Positions 11,501-20,840 of a stretch of 64,000 nt of DNA are shown one piece after another. Made by a program: the position numbers and the translations under genes. The stretch is taken from positions 99,078,239-99,142,238 of the forward strand of contig NC_134705.1 of assembly GCF_043290135.1 (NCBI RefSeq). The letters are read 5' to 3'. Origin of the DNA: Rhipicephalus microplus. Its lineage: Eukaryota; Arthropoda; Arachnida; Ixodida; Ixodidae. Position 1 is the first letter of the stretch, and each line of letters begins with the position of its first letter. The notes beneath the pieces were generated by a model that made no database searches, had not been told where the DNA came from, and worked only from the letters and a program-made list of their open reading frames with translations.

Positions 11501-12155
11501 GAGAGTAAACGGCGATCATCAGGCTTGCACGGGGAGGCAGGGTGACGTGGTCATCGGCAATCCTCAAAGCGGTATGCTGTTTCGCACTTCCTTTTGTTGT
11601 AGCGCTGCGATCAGCCGAGAAACTGATCGACTTGGCTTGAAAATCAATAATAGCACCATTCTCAGTCAAGAAGTCCATGCCTAGAATCACATCGCGGGAG
11701 CAGCAGGGCAATATGACGAAGGCAGCAGGGTAAGTGGTGCCATTTATGGTGACGCGTGACGTACAAGTTCCACAAGGCGTGACGAGGTGGCCTCCCGCAG
11801 TACGTATGTGTGGACCGTCCCAGCTAGTGGCAACTTTCCTCAGTTTCGATGCAAATGGGCCGCTCATCACTGAATAGTCGGCACCCGTGTCGATTAGTGC
11901 AACTACGTCGAGGCCGTCAATGCACAGTTGTATATCAGAAGTGGTCACTCTCGAGTTTCGGGTTCGTCTGGGCGTCCTCTCACGGCTTGTTCGCGTTGAT
12001 GGTCGGTGTACAGGCGTCGTCGTCGTCGTCTTGGTAACTGCGGACTTGGTTGCATCGGGTAGCGGCGGCGCCATGTGGCTGTCGTCGTGCTGGGGAATCA
12101 TGTCGGGGACACAACGGAGCGTCGGGCTGTGGGCGCATCGTGCATCTTCGTCCAT
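8511..12155 (-). CDS. pol: E1 Pol polyprotein (protease-RT-RNase H-integrase)
   Basis: An uninterrupted 1214-residue frame from its first ATG. It stays open upstream of that ATG into the overlap with gag, so it is probably made by -1 frameshifting. Domains: aspartic protease with LIDTGADYS near residue 89; reverse transcriptase about 370-600 with the catalytic YLDD near 508; RNase H from about 640 (HTDASDVGLG near 655); integrase with HHCC zinc-binding region about 875-920 (CRDCQRRK), DDE core from about 940 (GMDLLGPF, ITDRGTAF, TNGLTERLN); and a C-terminal GPY/F module (RRYFGPYKI near 1170). No chromodomain is seen. All catalytic residues I can locate are present. Pol copies the element RNA into DNA in virus-like particles and integrates it. 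Confidence 0.95.
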   Translation of the reverse strand: MDEDARCAHSPTLRCVPDMIPQHDDSHMAPPLPDATKSAVTKTTTTTPVHRPSTRTSRERTPRRTRNSRVTTSDIQLCIDGLDVVALIDTGADYSVMSGPFASKLRKVATSWDGPHIRTAGGHLVTPCGTCTSRVTINGTTYPAAFVILPCCSRDVILGMDFLTENGAIIDFQAKSISFSADRSATTKGSAKQHTALRIADDHVTLPPRASLMIAVYSQGTTPDTDAIVENDHSLLLDRGVSVARSIIRLVEGKSHVLVTNFTEEYQHLNKGTSIALLEEIPEERDVIAVANLERQSDDIKSAHLFDVNPALPQEKREQIRALLRHYSECFSSTSTLRQTPLAKHRIITEEDARPLRQSPYRVSAHEREVIRSQVDDMLAADVIQPSKSPWAAPVVLVKKKDGTLRFCVDYRRLNKITKKDVYPLPRIDDALDHLCHAKYFSHMDLTTGYWQIEVDERDREKTAFITPDGLYEFKVMPFGLCTAPATFQRVMDTVLAGLKWHTCLVYLDDVVVFARNFDEHLARLESVLEAIRASGLTLKSEKCHFAYDQLKFLGHIVNAAGVLPDPAKTSAIASFPRPKDKKDVRRFLGLCAYYRRFVQNFAKIAEPLTRLTKDSVQFRWEEAQQNAFGELQNRLQRPPVLAHFNDSAETEMHTDASDVGLGAVLVQKQNGCEKVIAYASRGLSKEERNYSASEKECLAIIWAISKFRPYVYGRPFKVVTDHHALCWLANLKDPSGRLGRWNLRLQEYDVSIVYKSGRKHSDADCLSRAPVEEPPQDPEDDVPFFGIVTDSDLATQQRADPELRALIEHLEGHNAAVPRVFKRNYTTFALKSSVLVKKNFDPTTRTKYLLVIPAGLRDEILAACHDDPTSGHLGTARTLGKIKAKYYWPRLTSNVTHYVRSCRDCQRRKTPPTRPAGFLQPVAVPSRAFQQIGMDLLGPFPTSRAGNKWIVVATDYLTRYAETAALPRGTAEEVAKFFIHQVVLRHGAPGVLITDRGTAFTAELMQRVLHYSHTDHRKTTAYHPQTNGLTERLNKTIADMLSMYVDVEHKTWDDVLPFVTFAYNTAIQETTKLPPFELVYGRQPTTMLDAMLPHVEDDDLNTDVQRYLQRAEEARQLARVRITDKHLVDAGRYNLRRRDADYDPGDLVWVWTPIRRRGLSEKLLRRYFGPYKIQRRVGPLSYEVVPDSDHGMSRRRTRPEIVHVVRLKPYYAR

Positions 12156-12200
12156 TGCGCGTCGGTGCGTCGCTGGAGGGTTTTTACTTTGCGGCCGTGG

Positions 12201-12239
12201 TGCAACTTCACCTCCCGAAGCTGCAGCTCTTAGTTTCCC
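12201..12239 (-). promoter_or_regulatory. E1 gag-pol -1 ribosomal frameshift cassette
   Basis: On the minus strand the last sense codons of gag read G-GGA-AAC followed directly by the TAA stop (12230-12232). GGGAAAC (12233-12239) fits the X-XXY-YYZ slippery heptamer in the gag frame. Seven bases further on is a 9-bp stem, TGCAGCTTC paired with GAAGTTGCA (one G-U), with a 7-base loop. Pol lies in the -1 frame and is open across the overlap. E2 and E3 have the corresponding arrangement. Confidence 0.75.
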
Positions 12240-13558
12240 CTTCCTGGGCTGGGGGACCTTCCGCGTGTGGAGTTAGAGTGGCTACTGCGGCTTGTTGATC
12301 CGTAGGGGTGGGGCGACGGTGACCGGCTGAAGCGAGCTGGTTCCTGGCTAGTGCGAGAGAGGTACTCGTTGATCTCCCTCGGTCGTTGGCCGGGTACGGG
12401 GCGTGGTGCGTCGACTGAGAAACCTGGCAAGCCGAGTTGTCTGTAGGGGCAGCGACGATAGACATGGCCGGCTTCTCCGCAGTGGTAACACAGCGGACGA
12501 CGGTCGGGGGCTCGCCATACATCGGTCTTCCTTGGCGTCGGAGGTTGAGCCGTAGGTAGTCGGGCGGGCGACGAGTAGTGGCGTCGCGGCGACTCTTGGC
12601 GACGAGTTACCAGCGGGCGACTGGTGCCAATTGCAGCGGCGTAGGACATCGCCTGTAGCTCGCGTGGTGCTTCCGGAAGCGTAAAGGTGCCCAGTGCTTG
12701 TTGCACCTCCTCACGGATGACGTCGCTTAAGGAAGCCACTTGTGGTTGCGGCACCGCTGGAAAAAGTTTCCGCAACTCCTCCCTTACTACGGCGCGAATT
12801 GTCTCACGTAGTGTATCCGTCGGGATACGTGTCCCGTCAACGCAGTTCGAACTGCCCACGTCGACAAACTGGCGGTTACTCTGCCTAGCGCGCATGTCGA
12901 GGGCCTTCTCAATTGTGCTAGCCTCAACGACGAATTCGGCGACGGTTTTGGGGGGATTCCGGATAAGCCCAGCAAACAGTTCTTCCTTCACACTGCGCAT
13001 TAACAGCCGTAACTTTTTTTCTTCGGACATTTCCGGATCAGCTCGCTTGAAGAGCCTTTTCATTTCTTCAACAAAGACAACAACCCCTTCGTTAGGGTGT
13101 TGCATGCGCGTCTGCAGCATGGCCTCGGCCCGCTCCTTCCGCACAACTGTGGTGAATGTCATCAAAAACTTCCTCTTGAATTCCTGCCACGATCCAAGTG
13201 TGCTCTCGTGATTTTCAAACCACGTTTGAGCTGAGTCGGCAAGGTAGAAGAACACGTGCCTCAGCGTCTCTTCGTCGTCCCAGCGGTTAAAGAGCCTGAC
13301 CCGTTCAACTTGCTCCAACCAGTCTTCGGGATCCTCCGAAGGAGACCCGTGGAATGGTGGCGGCTCCTTGGGTTGCTGGAGGACTACAGGGGGGTTTGCA
13401 GGGTTCGTCATAGTAGCAGCGTTGTTCATGGTGGTGGTCACGACGTCTTCTTTCTTTACGTTTTCCGGAAGCAGTCCAAACTCCGGCTGAAGTCCGAGCT
13501 GTCGGCGGCTGGCGCGAGTTGGACTTGCCCGACGACCTGTCAGGGGTTCAGGGTTCAT
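12230..13558 (-). CDS. gag: E1 Gag (capsid-nucleocapsid)
   Basis: A 442-residue Gag read from the ATG at 13558, about 20 bases after the LTR; the frame is also open upstream but only with a GTG. The central region matches the Ty3 retrotransposon gag fold (DWLEQVERVRLFNRWDDEE, then FYLADSAQTWFENHE and EEMKRLFKRADPEMSEEKK). One CCHC zinc knuckle, CYHCGEAGHVYRRC, lies near the C-terminus, followed by a Ser/Arg-rich tail. It assembles virus-like particles and packages element RNA. The gene ends on the slippery site that leads into pol. Confidence 0.92.
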   Translation of the reverse strand: MNPEPLTGRRASPTRASRRQLGLQPEFGLLPENVKKEDVVTTTMNNAATMTNPANPPVVLQQPKEPPPFHGSPSEDPEDWLEQVERVRLFNRWDDEETLRHVFFYLADSAQTWFENHESTLGSWQEFKRKFLMTFTTVVRKERAEAMLQTRMQHPNEGVVVFVEEMKRLFKRADPEMSEEKKLRLLMRSVKEELFAGLIRNPPKTVAEFVVEASTIEKALDMRARQSNRQFVDVGSSNCVDGTRIPTDTLRETIRAVVREELRKLFPAVPQPQVASLSDVIREEVQQALGTFTLPEAPRELQAMSYAAAIGTSRPLVTRRQESPRRHYSSPARLPTAQPPTPRKTDVWRAPDRRPLCYHCGEAGHVYRRCPYRQLGLPGFSVDAPRPVPGQRPREINEYLSRTSQEPARFSRSPSPHPYGSTSRSSHSNSTRGRSPSPGRGN

Positions 13559-13561
13559 GTA

Positions 13562-13577
13562 CCCAGCACCTCCACCA
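13562..13577 (-). promoter_or_regulatory. E1 primer-binding site
   Basis: Two bases downstream of the 5' LTR the minus strand reads TGGTGGAGGTGCTGGG. The leading TGG fits a tRNA 3' CCA end. E2 (TGGTGGAAGTGCTGGG) and E3 (TGGTGGAGGTGCTG) share it, so all three use the same primer. I cannot name the tRNA with confidence. Confidence 0.75.
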
Positions 13578-13579
13578 GA

Positions 13580-13861
13580 TGTCACGTAGCCAGGAACGAC
13601 GCAGAGTTCTTGGGAAAAACTAGTTTTTTATTAGAGCGAACCTGTGCTCTGAAATGAATGCCAAAGAATGATAAATCCAGGTGGTGAAGGAACGGCCCAC
13701 CGCGAAACGCTCTCCCTATCAAAAATGAGATAGTCCGAGGGAGGAGGAAAACATGCACTTCGCTTGCGGCACAGTATGGGTGCGGCCCACAACAGATAGC
13801 ACGATCGGGCGCAGCCAGATGTTCGCCACGAAACACAGACGAGAAGGCATAGTTCGCGGCA
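13580..13861 (-). repeat. E1 5' LTR
   Basis: 282-bp LTR, identical to the 3' LTR except for one extra A; followed by ATAT at 13862-13865. Confidence 0.95.
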
Positions 13862-13865
13862 ATAT

Positions 13866-14880
13866 CTAGAAATTCCAGCCAAGGAGTCCTGGGCTCTTTT
13901 TTCGCTATTTCAATACATTGCATCAATAAAAACAGATTGTCGTCCAACCTTCTTCGTTTATAGAACCCATTTTGTAGTTCTCCGAGCATCCCCTCAATCT
14001 CCACCCAAGTCTGTAGTCTTTCTTCATCATCAGCTGCTAAACTACCGATGTCACTGCTATAGGATGGTAGTTCTCTATATCGACTTTGTCCCCCTTTCCT
14101 TCATAGACCATGCTCATCCTGCGTGGTTTCCCCCCAATGGAAGCTTCACCAGCTTTGCTCGCTGCCTCTCTTGATGTTTGTTTAGAGCTTGGTCCAGGTT
14201 CCTTTATTAACATGACTGGGATGCCATAAGAGCCTGTTGTTGTGCTATTAGGAACCCTTTTCTCTGCCCTTTTTACTCTCGTTGTCCCAGTGGAGCAACT
14301 TAGCTAGTTGGTTCATCCTAATGCGGTACGGTGCATGCAGTGTTTTCTTGGTGTTTAATGTTTTCTGTCATCGTTGTTTTTATATATTCCACCGCCTCAT
14401 ATCCTTCTAGTCTGATCCCTTGAACTGTAGTTATAAACCTTTGTTTCATGCTTGTCTTATTCCTCAGAGAATTGAGGTGGTTCCAAAACTTTGCAACTGC
14501 CTGCCTATCCTTTTTGTTTACTTCCGCCATCCTTTGGGCCCCCTTTCTTTTAATCTTGTCACTGATGAAGTCGGACGCTTTTCTTCTGTACCTCAAAGAG
14601 TTATCCCATTTTATTTTGACATCATCTTCTGGTTCCCCCTCTGTTTAGCATACCAGTGTTCCTTGGAGGCTTCCTGGCGTCTTACTATGGCTCTCTTAGC
14701 TACCTCATCCCACCAGCTCTTGGTTACGTGTCTGCATTTAGGGGCAAAGCTCCTTATAGCGGCACCCATTCGTCCCTCGCAGTCATTGTAGTGTGTAACA
14801 AGTATAACATTTTGACCTCCAAGGTGGTGCCGCTGAGAGATTTCTTCTGTGCGTAGTTGAACAATAAAAATAGTGCTCAA
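13866..14880 (-). pseudogene. LINE piece A, reverse transcriptase N-terminal half
   Basis: Resumes the LINE interrupted by E1. Near 13866-14000 it reads LGELQNGFYKRRRLDDNLF and WLEFLDI, the RT fingers and first palm block. Further upstream are the pre-RT segments AKFWNHLNSLRNK (14318-14596) and KSWWDEVAKRAIVRRQEASKEH (14611-14880). Several frameshifts separate them. The next upstream segment appears to be the fragment at 15780-15904, on the far side of a tandem-repeat block. Confidence 0.75.
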
Positions 14881-14954
14881 TCTTACGCTAATGGCTGCTA
14901 ATAGGGAAAGAGAGACAGGAGCATTCAGATTTTAGTTAACGCGCACGCTGCAAT

Positions 14955-15440
14955 TCCCATTAGCAGCCATCGGCATGTACATTGAGCACTATCTGACAAG
15001 AAAGGGTGTCTACGTTATACTCGCTGGCTGTAACCTCCTTAGTTTTAGAAATGTTTAGCGAGCGTTGAGCCGCAGTGACATGATCACAATGAACTAGTAT
15101 ATACCATGAACTCGAGGTGGTTGAAGGTGGAAAGTTGATACGAAGCGCAAGCCGTAAGAAAGTAAAAGCCGAATTATCCTGTCTCTCATTTACCATTAGC
15201 ACCTATTAGCATGTACATTGGGCACTATCTGACAGAAAAAGGTTGCTACGTTATACTCGCTGGGCGTAACCTCCTCGCTTTTAGAAAGGTTTAGCGAGCG
15301 TTGGGCCGCAGTTACATGAATACAGTGAACTTTTATATACCATGAACTTGAGGTGGTTAAAGGCGGGAAGGAGACCCGAAGCGCAAGCCGTAAGAAAGCG
15401 TGCGTGTGCCACTTCTCGTTTCGTCCCTATAATGTCCGCT
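14955..15440. repeat. Two-copy tandem repeat, about 236-bp period
   Basis: CATGTACATTG(A/G)GCACTATCTGACA begins at 14974 and again at 15210. The following text (TACGTTATACTCGCTGG..., TTTAGCGAGCGTTG, CATGAACT(C/T)GAGGTGGTT, GAAGCGCAAGCCGTAAGAAAG) recurs in order in both units. It is a short satellite-like array with no coding content. Confidence 0.8.
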
Positions 15441-15504
15441 AGATGGCGCTGCTTCTATATGGGGAATATATGATGAAAAGATGCGAGATGGTGGTACTTG
15501 GAGT

Positions 15505-15715
15505 GTTGAATAGATGGACACACGGACACACAGACAGGTGCATAGATGGACGCATGAAGGAACGCAGGGGCGGATGCATGGACGATCGCAGAGACGGACT
15601 CACGAACAGACGCACGCACGGACGGGCGGATTGACACATGGCTGGTAACACAGATGGACGCATGGATGGATGGAAGTAAAGATGGACGCATGGATGGATG
15701 AGTCACGGACAAATG
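15505..15715. repeat. Degenerate GGAY-rich minisatellite
   Basis: A diverged array of GGACGCATGGATGGAT-like units; the open frames across it are composition artefacts (Arg/Pro/Ser or Asp/Gly runs). Confidence 0.7.
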
Positions 15716-15779
15716 CTTCGCCCCACTCTTCATCATTGACTCCGTGGATATGCTGCCAATTTTTTTCCGAATGATTTTA

Positions 15780-15904
15780 CTCGTACTTAAGCAAGCTCTA
15801 ACTCAAACAATCGAGTTAGATTTGTGTACTCCCACTCTGTTTTTGTGTCCTCGGTGATTATTTTCTCAATCTCTTTGGTTGCTATTAATATTTGCCTTTC
15901 TGCA
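15780..15904 (-). pseudogene. LINE ORF2 linker fragment, probable 5' end of piece A
   Basis: Minus-strand frame reading AERQILIATKEIEKIITEDT and then LTRLFELELA. The equivalent segment of piece B is at about 19139-19262 and leads directly into the pre-RT region, so this fragment is most simply the upstream part of piece A, cut off by the repeats at 14881-15779. Confidence 0.6.
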
Positions 15905-17710
15905 TGGTTGAATTGGATGGATGGATTGATATGGCAGTACCCTTTAGATCGGGCGGTGGCTAACGCCAACAAGCCGCAATACTTAGTGAACTATAAACTA
16001 GATTTATTCTTTTCCCCTTAAATAGTGAGCTTGAGGACTGGTACTTTGCAGTTAAAGGTTTATTTTCACTCTTGCCTTGACTTCAGCAGCCAATCAGATA
16101 ACCTCCTTCTAGTTAATTCTACCCGCTATTTTGCCCTCGTTGTCCCTATACCCACTGCTTTAAAACACTCTGTGCCATGATCCTGAACTATAGAGTGAAT
16201 CCCTTTGCAGAACATTATCAAGTGTTCTGCAGTTTCCTTCTCCTCTCCACAAGCACTGCATACCGTGTCTACTGCTTCGTATTTGGCCCGATATGTCTTG
16301 GTTCGCAATACTCCCGTCCTCGCCTCAAACAGTAGAAAACTACCCCGAGTATTATCATAGATCCTTTCCTTGGCAATTTCCTGCTTAAAAGTTCAATAGA
16401 TCTCTAGTGTGGACTTCCTAATCATGCCAATTCTCCACATATCGGTCTCAGCTTCTTTCACCTTCTTCTTAGCTGATAATTCTTTTTGTATTGGCCCCCT
16501 GCTGTTTTCTAAGTATTTACCCGTCAATGTTCGGGTTGGCTTCCTCTATTTTGTATCGAAATTCTTCATGTACAAGTAGCTGAAAACCTTCCGAGCCCAA
16601 CACTCCTCCCCGATTACTCTCAATTGGTTCTCAAGTTTTATCTTGCTGCTAGCTTCTCTGCCCTCTAATGATGTCAATCCCATATAACCTTGTACTCTGT
16701 GATTTGGTGTATTCCCGTAAGCTCCTAAGGCAAGCCTACCTATTCGACAATGCTCAATTACTAATCTTGCGTGAACTTCTCATCTCACGCACAAGACCGC
16801 ATTGCCGAACGTCAGACCAGGAACCATGACTCCTTTCTATATTCTTCTCACAATGTCATACCTATCGTAATTTCACAGTGCCCTATTTTTCATCACTGCT
16901 GCATTGCTGTTACCTTTAGTCGTCACGTATATTTCGTGTTCCCTCAGGTACTCGGTCCCATTGCTTATCCATACGCCCAGATATTTGTATTTATCTGTTA
17001 TCTCTAGCATGACCTCCTTTATTCTAAGCTCCCTACCTTCGTTGTCATTGAAAATCAAGACTGATGATTTTTCCTTACTGAATCTAAAATCTAACCTATC
17101 TCCCTCGTTACCGCAGATGTCCATCAATCTCTGCAAATCTTCCTTGTTGTTGGCCTTTAGCCCTATGTCATCTGCGTACATTAATGCTGGTAGTGCCTGT
17201 TCAATAAGTTTTCCTTGTTTGACTGAAGGGAGGTTGAATCCCAGTCCACTTCCCTCTAATTTGGCCTCTAATTCTTGTAGGTACATCATGAGTAATAAGG
17301 GTGACAGGGAAAACCCCTGCCTAAGCCCGCGTTTTAGCTCTGCAGGCTTGGATACCTGTTTTTCCCACTTTATAACTACCTTGTTACCTTTAAATATATC
17401 ATTTAAAAGATTAGTGACTACATGTTTCCCGCCTAGTGTGTCCAGTATTCCCCACAAGTCCTCTTGAACCAGGCAATCGTACGCTCCCTTGAAATCCAAA
17501 AATGCTAGCAACAGGTGCCTGTGTTCCTTTTCCGCTATTTTGATGCACTGCGTCAGTGAGAACAGATTGTCTTCCAACCTCCTGTGTTTCCAAAACCCAT
17601 TCTGCAGTTCCCCCAGCACCCCTTCATACTCTAATCATTCCTGTGCTTTTTTCTTTATAATCTGCAACGCCAGCCTGTAGACCACCGATGTCACTGTTAT
17701 AGAACGGTAG
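15905..17710 (-). pseudogene. LINE piece B: reverse transcriptase to 3' tail
   Basis: Best-preserved copy of the family in this orientation. The 248-residue block at 16873-17619 has RT motifs in order: LQNGFWKHRRLEDNLF, AFLDFKGAYDCLVQEDLWG, GLRQGFSLSPLLL, ALMYADDIGL (catalytic ADD) and DKYKYLGVWISNG. The 3' part (16126-16308) reads RTKTYRAKYEAVDTVCSACGEEKETAEHLIMFC, an intact-looking CCHC-type zinc finger. The element ends in GGAT/CATC repeats near 15912. Frameshifts break the frame. At 17710 the sequence switches to a Ty3 fragment and the LINE resumes near 18500. Confidence 0.8.
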
Positions 17711-18424
17711 TTGTTTGTTGAAGGTCTACGAACTCTTGCGCTTGTTGACACGGGTGCCACCGTATCTGTGATGAGTCAAAAACTCCGCCGTTCGATACGA
17801 AAAGTAACGACGCCGTCTTCTGACGTATTGCTGAATACCGCGAGCACGCAACCTATTCGACCAGTCGGAGCATGTACAGCGAGAGTAATCATTCAGGACG
17901 TCCTGTACCACATCGAGTTTCTTGTGTTGGCCACTTGTTCCCACGACGTGATACTTGGATGGGATTTTTTGTCACGCCTCCATGCCGTAATTGACTGCGC
18001 TCGTGCGCAGGTGGAATTCTCTGTGTTTTCTGATGCGCCATCCACCGACAATGAGCTCTCTTACCTTGGCAAGCTTCTTGTTGCTTCCGACATAGATGTT
18101 ACCCCTCTTAGTGTCATCGTTGTCCCCGTCAATCGCACTGAATTGTCCGGCTCTACCGTTGTGTTCTCCCCATCTGACGTTCTCAGTCGCCGCCAGGGTA
18201 CGTCTCTGCAATACGCTGTTCGGCCACTTCACCAAGATACTTCCGGAATTGTCCTTTGCAATCCTAGCTCATGCCCTTTCACCTTAAGAGCTCATGAAAC
18301 ACTGGGCTATGTTCTTCCTGTTGATGACAACGTTATTGTGCCTTTTGATCCCCACGACACTGGCCAGAAACTTCAAATGAACGCTGTTACTCCTCCTTTT
18401 ACGCGGAATGACTACTCCTTGGAT
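17711..18424 (+). pseudogene. E7: orphan Ty3/gypsy protease fragment
   Basis: An open plus-strand frame (to 18484) whose first 240 residues are a retropepsin region: TLALVDTGATVSVMS with the catalytic DTGA near residue 13, CTARVIIQDVLYHIEFLVL, and CSHDVILGWDFLSRLHAVIDC. The closest relative in the window is the protease of E3. No LTR, gag or RT accompanies it, and its 3' end runs into a large palindrome. It interrupts LINE piece B. Confidence 0.75.
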
Positions 18425-18482
18425 ATCTTCGATTGTTCCATCGAAGATATCCGAGTATATTTTCGATGGAACGATCGAAGAT
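18421..18482. repeat. Nested palindrome at the E7 breakpoint
   Basis: GGATATCTTCGAT (18421-18433) and ATCGAAGATATCC (18440-18452) are exact 13-bp inverted repeats around a 6-base loop. A larger imperfect palindrome pairs 18425-18450 with 18457-18482 (24 of 26 bases). It sits where the Ty3 fragment ends. Confidence 0.9.
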
Positions 18483-18484
18483 GA

Positions 18485-19262
18485 TGGGGTTCGATTGAAT
18501 CGATCGATCGTCAATCATCATTTTGCTCACTGCCTCTCTCAAAATATGCTTAGACTTCGGACCTCATGTCTTTAGCAGCATAATTGTAATGCTATCAGGG
18601 CCTGTTGATGTACTACTAAGAACCATCCTTTCAGCCCTTTCCCACTCTCGTTGTGAAAATGGAGCCATTGCGCCACTTAATTCATCCTTGTTTATTTCGG
18701 CGCATGAGGCACTTCTTTGTTGAAATTTTTCTGTCACCCTTGTTCCTACATATTCAAGAGCTTCGTCCTCTTCGAGCCTAGCACCTTGAGCTGTAGTTAT
18801 AAACCTCTCTAATAGGCCCGTCTCATTTTTTGGGCGTTTAGATGGTTTCAGAATATCGCAGCTGCCTTTCTATCTTTTTTATGTACTTCTGCCAGGCCCT
18901 GAGCCCCCTTTCTTCTAACGTTTCATTGATCAGAAGGGGTGCTTCCCGTCGACAGCTTAGAAAGATGTCTCGTTTTCTTTCAACATCAGCTGTCGGTTCA
19001 CCATGCTGCTTAGCATGTCTTTGTTCCCTAGAGGCTTCCGGACGTTTTGCTATGGCTCTCTTAACTTCCTCATCGCACCAACTCTTGGGTCTGTGTCTTT
19101 TTCCCGGGATGACTTGTCATGTGCCTTAGCAAGCTCTAGCTCAGTCTAATTAAAATATTGTATGTCCACACTGATTCATTATCCTCAGTGATTACTTTCT
19201 CAATTTGTTTAGTAGCTATTTCTATTTGTCTTTCTGAATAAAAACTTGCCTGTCGTAAAAAA
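18485..19262 (-). pseudogene. LINE piece B, pre-RT region
   Basis: Continuation of piece B beyond E7. It lines up with 14020-14880 of piece A by recurring text, such as the stretch before TGAGCTGTAGTTATAAACCT, and by the decoded SWCDEEVKRAIAKRPEASREQ-like block. Near 19140-19262 it reads ERQIEIATKQIEKVITED. Heavily frameshifted; no endonuclease domain upstream. Confidence 0.65.
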
Positions 19263-19264
19263 TA

Positions 19265-20657
19265 GAGTTCCTGTATATGCTACCTTTAGGTAGCAGAGTT
19301 GCGCCAAAGTACGCCATCTTGGGTTCAAATGTCTTGCGGTAAAGCTACTCACCACCCGCGTAGGAGCAGCGTTCAGGCTTCAGAGTACCAGCGTTGCTTT
19401 ATTTATTCTTTTTGCTTTCTTTTCTTTAAATTTTCATGAAAGTACAAGAAAAACTCAGTTGCTCTGGTCAGGCCTGGAAGTTCTGATTTCATGTGTACGT
19501 TTTTGGTACGTAATAATGAAAAAACCTGCGTCAGCTCGTCAAACCAGTGATACATATTCATATTTATAGTAGACCGCACACTAGCTTTAGCTTCTTTTGC
19601 GCTGTTTTTCCCATTCACAAGTATAAAATTATTTTTCGCTCTTTATCGCTATGAGGAAGTAAGGGATGGAATATTTTCATTGCGTTGGGCTCGTTTGTTA
19701 ACTGTGTGAGCTAACCAGCTAAAGCTTTGTAGTCTTCAACTGAATCGAGCTGGATAGCGATCGAGAGTGGCCGTGCGACACCCGCGTTACGAGTGGCTCT
19801 CGTATTACGCTCGTATTACAATCGCGGATCACGACAATTGATGTGAATCACTGTTCAACAACCCTGTCGTGTCCAACATTCTTTTCACTTAAGGTTTCAA
19901 AGCTGCATTCAATTCACGACCTAGCAGCAACACCTTTCCAATTCGAATAGTTATAGTTTAAGCTCTCTCTTTATCTTTAGCGTTTTAACTGCCAGACTAA
20001 TTTAGACGTATGAAGCTGACACACGCTGGCCAAGTCTGCATGCGTAACGTATTCACTACTGCATTTGTGGTTAATACAATTAGAGCAAGTGTTGCGGTAC
20101 CAGGGAAAGAAACAATAACAACAACAAATGGGCGTCAGTAGAGATGTGGAAAATGGGCACTTGCCCACCTCAAGCCACAACTGCACTTGCCCTCACCTAA
20201 GCTAGATCAGTGCTCTCGCTCTTCTTAAACCACGATGCAAAAATGGTTTGCATCCCCAAAAGAAAATCCTGCAGACGACAATGGCCAAGCGTTTATTCCT
20301 TCCGACTGAGCACCAATCTTTTTATAGTAATACCCGCTCCATCAGCGTCTAATCGCATGGGCTACACGTAGTACAATTCAACACAGAACGTATTGGCTGT
20401 CACATTTCTCGTGACCTACAGGTAGCATGGCTACATTACCGAAGAAGCGCGGCGAGAATGACAACAGCTGTTGTCAACCCCGCTTGATCTGCCCGGAAAC
20501 TGCATAGCGTTGGCTTCTCCGCAGTGCAAATGAATCACCTATGACTACGTGATGGCGCTCGGCGAATAGGGGCGCTGAACTTCTGTAGGCGGAGTGAGTG
20601 GCGCCCGGAAAACAGTGGTGCAACTCTGCTACCTAAAGGCAGCATATACAGTAACTC
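19265..20657. mobile_element. Non-autonomous inverted-repeat DNA transposon, TA target
   Basis: The left end 19265-19302 and right end 20620-20657 are inverted repeats matching at 36 of 38 positions (GAGTTCCTGTATATGCTACC... against its complement). TA lies immediately outside each end (19263-19264, 20658-20659), as expected for a Tc1/mariner-type target duplication. The 1.39 kb body has no transposase that I recognise; the longest frame (19403-19618, minus, 71 codons) has no clear motif. The TIR contains its own short palindrome, CTACCTTTAGGTAG. Confidence 0.8.
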
Positions 20658-20660
20658 TAG

Positions 20661-20840
20661 TATGAACGGATGGATGGATATGGATGTACCCTTTAGATCG
20701 GGCGGTGGCTAGCGCCATTAAGCCGTACTACTTATTGAACCAAAAACTAGATCTTTCTTTCCTTCAAAAAAGTGAGGTTGAGGATTCGTAATTTGCAGTG
20801 AAGGGTTTAATTTTCACTCGTGCGTTGACTTTAACCACCG
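20661..20840 (-). pseudogene. LINE piece C, 3' end
   Basis: GGAT repeats near 20668-20680, then text matching piece B (CCCTTTAGATCGGGCGGTGGCTA at 20690 and 15948). Its upstream half continues at 25287, on the far side of the CR1/L2-type element. Confidence 0.8.

Larger units (their letters stand above)
8157..13861 (-). mobile_element. E1: full-length Ty3/gypsy LTR retrotransposon
   Basis: A 5.7 kb element with LTRs of 281 and 282 bp beginning TG and ending CA. It is flanked on both sides by ATAT (8153-8156 and 13862-13865), the target-site duplication. Order on the minus strand: 5' LTR, primer-binding site, gag, -1 frameshift cassette, pol (protease, RT, RNase H, integrase), polypurine tract, 3' LTR. 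The LTRs differ by a single A in an A-run, and both reading frames are open, so insertion was recent. It sits inside LINE piece A, whose coding sequence resumes beyond each LTR. Confidence 0.95.

Noticed and set aside
8583..13211. Plus-strand open frames of 60-174 codons over E1
   Set aside because: Antisense shadows of the intact E1 gag and pol; no motif in them.
15439..15736. Arg/Ser/Pro-rich small proteins
   Set aside because: Frames across the GGAY minisatellite; composition artefact.
16904..17467. 187-codon plus-strand frame
   Set aside because: Antisense of the LINE piece B reverse transcriptase, which carries all the motifs.
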